NCBI GenBank assembly: GCA_002358575.1
Contig: DEPD01000053.1
Location: 1 to 9,000, forward strand
Direction of reading: 5' to 3'
DNA: 9,000 bases
From: Lachnospiraceae bacterium UBA3401
GTDB taxonomy: Bacteria; Bacillota; Clostridia; Lachnospirales; Lachnospiraceae
Part shown: piece after piece, positions 6,750 to 9,000 of the stretch
Layout: every line of letters begins with the position of its first letter
Numbering within the stretch: the stretch's first letter is position 1
Translations under genes and position numbers: made by a program
The notes under the pieces: generated by a model
Told to the model about the DNA's origin: nothing
The model's input: only the letters and a program-made list of their open reading frames with translations
Databases searched by the model: none

Positions 6750-7643
6750 TCACTGCACAATTCCGTCAAAAAAACTACATTCTTCATCATTGCATACACG
6801 TGCCTCCTCCAAGCGCAAATTAAGGTGGAACACATGCCCCATATAGTCATCTCCCTCTTTGCCATACAGTTTGTACATACATGGAATCCCTTTCTGATGA
6901 AGCAAATCATACATAGGTTTTGCATCTTCCTTCAGAAAATCGTATTCCGAAGTCATAATATACGCAGGTGGAAAATTCTTGTTAATGTATTTTATGGCAT
7001 TAATACGCTCAAGTGTCAGTTCTCTATCCTCTGACAATGCTTTATCTATATATGTCAAAAATGGGTCATCTATTTTGTTTTCTAAACAGTAATTCATATC
7101 ATAACGCCCACAATTAAGCGCCACCGCCTTGACTGCAATTTTGTCAAATGGCACCTGCATTGAAAATAATTTTCGATATTCCGCACTGCACAAAAGCGTC
7201 AAATATTGACTTGCAAGCTGGGCTCCTGCGGAATCGCCTGTCACACAAATTTTGTCAAGGTCAATATGATATGTACAAGCGTTTTCTGCAACCCATATAA
7301 ACACAGTATTGATATCCTCTAACGCTGCTGGAAACGGATTTTCTGGCGCCAAGCGATAAGAAAAATTCACAACTGTAAAACCTCTCTGTGCCAAATCCAT
7401 GCAGTAGTACTGATAAACATCTTTGTCTCCATAAGTCCATCCGCCACCATGAATATCAATAATGGTCTTTTGCGGCGCAGTAACCTCCTTCTGATGATAG
7501 ATGTCAAGAAGGTTATATTTACCATATTTTCCATAAGAAATATCATTGTATCGCAGGATATTATCTGGCGTTGTCAGACCAGCATCCCTTTTTGTATCAC
7601 TTATTTTACAATCCTTTCTGAACTTTTCAACATCAAATTTCAT
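6750..7643 (-). CDS. Alpha/beta-hydrolase esterase of the hormone-sensitive-lipase type
   Basis: A 297-residue hydrolase without a signal peptide. The HSL-family oxyanion-hole motif HGGG is at 65-68 (DIHGGGWTYGD) and the nucleophile elbow GDSAG is at 136-140, with S138. D235 (EYDFLKED) and H270 (MGHVFHL) complete the triad. This matches COG0657 (Aes-like) carboxylesterases that cleave short acyl esters. The real substrate cannot be read from sequence. Removal of acetyl groups from imported oligosaccharides would fit the co-transcribed GH42, as an inference. AAGGA (7651-7655 region) sits seven to eight bases before the ATG. The gene is first in the probable operon, about 100 bases behind a strong promoter. 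All catalytic residues are present and the length is normal. Confidence 0.92.
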   Translation of the reverse strand: MKFDVEKFRKDCKISDTKRDAGLTTPDNILRYNDISYGKYGKYNLLDIYHQKEVTAPQKTIIDIHGGGWTYGDKDVYQYYCMDLAQRGFTVVNFSYRLAPENPFPAALEDINTVFIWVAENACTYHIDLDKICVTGDSAGAQLASQYLTLLCSAEYRKLFSMQVPFDKIAVKAVALNCGRYDMNYCLENKIDDPFLTYIDKALSEDRELTLERINAIKYINKNFPPAYIMTSEYDFLKEDAKPMYDLLHQKGIPCMYKLYGKEGDDYMGHVFHLNLRLEEARVCNDEECSFFDGIVQ

Positions 7644-7750
7644 ATTCTGTTCCTTTCTTTTTTATCTTTTAGATACTCTAATCTTTCACACATTTGTTAG
7701 CCACTCATTTTCGTTTTATTCTTGTGTTTTGTTTGCCTTTTATATCTTTT

Positions 7751-7779
7751 AGTATAACAAGCATCACCTATGTTTGCAA
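7751..7779 (-). promoter_or_regulatory. Promoter of the esterase-mtnN-GH42 operon
   Basis: On the minus strand TTGCAA (7779-7774), 17 bases, then TATACT (7756-7751). It is near-consensus, with a predicted start near 7744 and a leader of about 100 bases before the esterase ATG. No clear catabolite-repression (cre) site is seen beside it. Confidence 0.75.
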
Positions 7780-7946
7780 TGTGATTTTATAACAATTCGT
7801 TCATGCAAAATGATGTTGGTTACTTACTCATATAGGGCAGTTTGTATCTTTCATTTCATAGGGCGGACGCCTGACGTAAAATCAGTTGTTGGAAAAACAA
7901 GACGAACCAATTTTAAAAAGAACTGCTCTTTGTCAGATAGCCCTCA
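7780..7946. other. Intergenic DNA with no recognisable gene
   Basis: Upstream flank of the operon promoter. There is no supported reading frame. GCCCTAT occurs twice on the minus strand about 43 bp apart, once next to a short GC-rich block (GGCGTCCGCC), without clear meaning. Confidence 0.4.
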
Positions 7947-8111
7947 TTATGAAAAAATCATATTCTGCCTTCTATATGTCTCATTATCCTTATGACTTAG
8001 TTCATTCTCCACCTGTACTAGCTTCCGTTTTAACTTCTGTATCTTCTTTTCATCTCCGACTGCGAACTGTCTTGTTCCATTTTTCCGTAAAATACGATTT
8101 CTTTGGGGCAT
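7947..8111 (-). CDS. Possible 54-residue basic, coiled-coil-like protein or gene fragment
   Basis: An open frame from an ATG at 8111 to a TAA at 7947 encodes 54 residues, starting MPQRNRILRKNGTRQFAVGD. It continues with a heptad-like charged helix (KKIQKLKRKLVQVENELSHK, residues 22-41). The composition looks like a real protein, with a basic N-terminus and an amphipathic helix. However, no ribosome binding site precedes the ATG, where the upstream DNA is a run of T. A different frame just upstream (about 8170-8050) also reads like protein. I think it is more probably a piece of a decayed gene than a working gene. I do not recognise the family. Confidence 0.25.
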   Translation of the reverse strand: MPQRNRILRKNGTRQFAVGDEKKIQKLKRKLVQVENELSHKDNETYRRQNMIFS

Positions 8112-8338
8112 CAAAAAAAATTTTTATATTTCCGTTCTTGTCATGTTCCAACCAGATTTCACACCCAATTTTTCACTGTTGATATACTCGTCCTACACAG
8201 TTATCTCTTCAAACGCGTTTTTGTCATTCTGTCTGTTCTTTATTTCATCCATGCCAAGTGAAATTTTGACAGAACAACTGAATAAGAGCATACAATACCC
8301 TTGTTATGAAGGGTTTAGTTCATTCATGGTGAATGAAA
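8050..8338 (-). pseudogene. Possible remnant of a decayed gene, frames interrupted
   Basis: On the minus strand one frame reads SVKISLGMDEIKNRQNDKNA, then FEEITV, a TAG stop, then DEYINSEKLG. A second frame then continues with CEIWLEHDKNGNIKIFFDAP before its own TGA stop at 8052-8050. Protein-like composition passing from frame to frame with stops is what a decayed gene looks like. No family is recognised, and the call rests on composition only. Confidence 0.25.
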
Positions 8339-8384
8339 TTTAGTACAAAAATGCAATTCCCAGATTTCTGCCAAAATTGCATTT
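8297..8384. repeat. Cluster of three small inverted repeats
   Basis: ACCCTT/AAGGGT (8297-8302 and 8309-8314), TTCATTCA/TGAATGAA (8319-8326 and 8330-8337) and AAATGCAATT/AATTGCATTT (8349-8358 and 8375-8384) follow one another directly. They separate the eroded minus-strand remnant from the plus-strand methyltransferase promoter. None has a convincing T run. Confidence 0.55.
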
Positions 8385-8400
8385 GCTAGAAGTTTACACT

Positions 8401-8428
8401 TTGAAAATTGCAATCGTTCCGATATAAT
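8401..8428 (+). promoter_or_regulatory. Promoter upstream of the methyltransferase remnant
   Basis: TTGAAA (8401-8406), 16 bases, then TATAAT (8423-8428), a perfect -10. It would start transcription near 8435, just ahead of the methyltransferase-coding stretch. Confidence 0.6.
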
Positions 8429-8483
8429 AATCAAAGTAGGAAGTACAGTTTGCAGGTTTTCCAGACAGGAACAGTATATCAGC

Positions 8484-9000
8484 CCGCTCATATTAGAAAA
8501 AAATGGGCTAATCTTTACAGATGACAGTTTACAATGGCTGAAAACATTACAGGATGAATCTGTTGATTTAATTTTTGCTGATCCACCTTACAACATAAAA
8601 AAAGCGAATTGGGATAAATTTGATTCACAAGAAGATTATATTGAATGGTCATTGCAATGGATAAGTGAAGCTTCGCGAATACTTAAACCTACAGGTAGTT
8701 TATACATTTGCGAGTTTAGTGAGATTTTAGCTGATTTAAAGCACCCAGCAATGCACTATTTTTCAGGATGTAAATGGCTAATTTGGCATTATAGAAATAA
8801 AGCTAATCTTGGAAATGACTGGGGAAGATCCCATGAAAGTATTTTACATTTTAGGAAAACCAAAAAGTTTAAATGAAATGTGAATGAAATTAGAATCCCT
8901 TATGGTAATCATACTTTAAAATATCCTACACACCCACAAGCAGAAAGTAGTCAGTATTCAGACTGCGTAGGATATTTCTTCGAGGAGGTATGTCAAAAAA
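8484..9000 (+). pseudogene. DNA methyltransferase (N6-adenine/N4-cytosine, beta class), disrupted and running off the window
   Basis: The frame reads NGLIFTDDSLQWLKTLQDES, then VDLIFADPPYNIKKANWDKF, then WISEASRILKPTGSLYICEF. The DPPY catalytic motif IV is at 8580-8591. Motif IV near the N-terminus fits the beta class, whose SAM-binding FxGxG motif lies at the C-terminus, here beyond the window. The product would methylate DNA at an unknown site, as a solitary enzyme or part of a restriction-modification system. Two defects are visible. No ATG, GTG or TTG lies in frame between the upstream stop (8334-8336) and the DPPY motif. A TGA at 8874-8876 interrupts a frame that continues with NVNEIRIPYGNHTLKYPTHP, which belongs to the same protein. 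From about 8950 the match to such proteins fades. Only codons 8652-8876 could be read from an internal TTG, without the catalytic motif, so the gene is judged dead. Confidence 0.78.
8982..8989 (+). promoter_or_regulatory. Strong ribosome binding site at the window edge
   Basis: GAGGAGGT is a near-perfect Shine-Dalgarno sequence. It is followed directly by ATGTCAAAAAA, so either that ATG with a very short spacer, or more likely a start just past position 9000, begins the next gene. Confidence 0.45.

Noticed and set aside
7449..7752. Plus-strand open frames opposite the esterase N-terminus
   Set aside because: Antisense to the esterase and its promoter; composition is low-complexity Phe/Ser/Leu without a start signal.
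7774..8343. Plus-strand open frames of 66-98 codons in the gap
   Set aside because: Rich in Ser/Phe/Leu as expected for the complement of AT-rich DNA, without ribosome binding sites. The minus strand looks more protein-like.
8329..8891. GTGAATGAAATT found at 8329-8340 and 8880-8891, as a possible insertion-site duplication
   Set aside because: A 12-bp match somewhere in 9 kb of AT-rich DNA is expected by chance, and the span between has no element ends.
1..9000. CRISPR array, tRNA or rRNA genes, complete insertion sequence
   Set aside because: No regularly spaced repeats, cloverleaf sequences, rRNA segments or transposase motifs were seen on either strand.

Overview
AT-rich DNA with strong Shine-Dalgarno sequences, consensus-like sigma-70/SigA promoters, an FMN riboswitch and proteins of clostridial type. 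The window most resembles a chromosomal segment of a low-GC anaerobic Firmicute, probably Lachnospiraceae or a relative; this is inferred from gene style, not from a search. Nothing in it is a complete mobile element. The right end (about 7.8-9.0 kb) looks like eroded accessory DNA.

Layout, left to right. (1) Positions 46-1193, minus strand: a riboflavin ECF transporter S component (RibU) behind a complete FMN riboswitch with its own promoter and intrinsic terminator. (2) Positions 1515-1845, plus strand: a promoter, a leader hairpin and a 73-residue charged helical protein of unknown function. The last 31 bp of this gene's 3' end are repeated exactly 65 bp downstream. (3) Positions 1969-3865, plus strand: two consecutive, divergent nucleotidyltransferases of the DNA polymerase beta superfamily (RlaP/YcgL type), with no RNA ligase beside them. 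(4) A perfect 14-bp-stem hairpin at 3888-3920 separates these from the convergent genes to the right. (5) Positions 7779-3946, minus strand: a probable three-gene operon, read as HSL-type esterase, then MTA/SAH nucleosidase, then GH42 beta-galactosidase. It starts from a TTGCAA-N17-TATACT promoter. (6) Positions 7.8-8.4 kb: no intact gene. Short open frames on the minus strand hop between frames, as in a decayed gene. (7) Positions 8.48-9.0 kb, plus strand: a beta-class DNA methyltransferase with a DPPY motif. It has no usable start codon and an in-frame TGA, so it reads as a pseudogene running off the window.

How the parts work together. RibU imports riboflavin and its expression is shut off by FMN through the riboswitch. 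The GH42 enzyme and the esterase both lack signal peptides, so they probably act in the cytoplasm on imported galacto-oligosaccharides and acylated substrates. The nucleosidase between them recycles the by-products of S-adenosylmethionine use and has no obvious link to sugar breakdown. The most interesting unexplained parts are the tandem nucleotidyltransferases with the small helical protein upstream, and the eroded methyltransferase region. I did not find a clear, complete new system.
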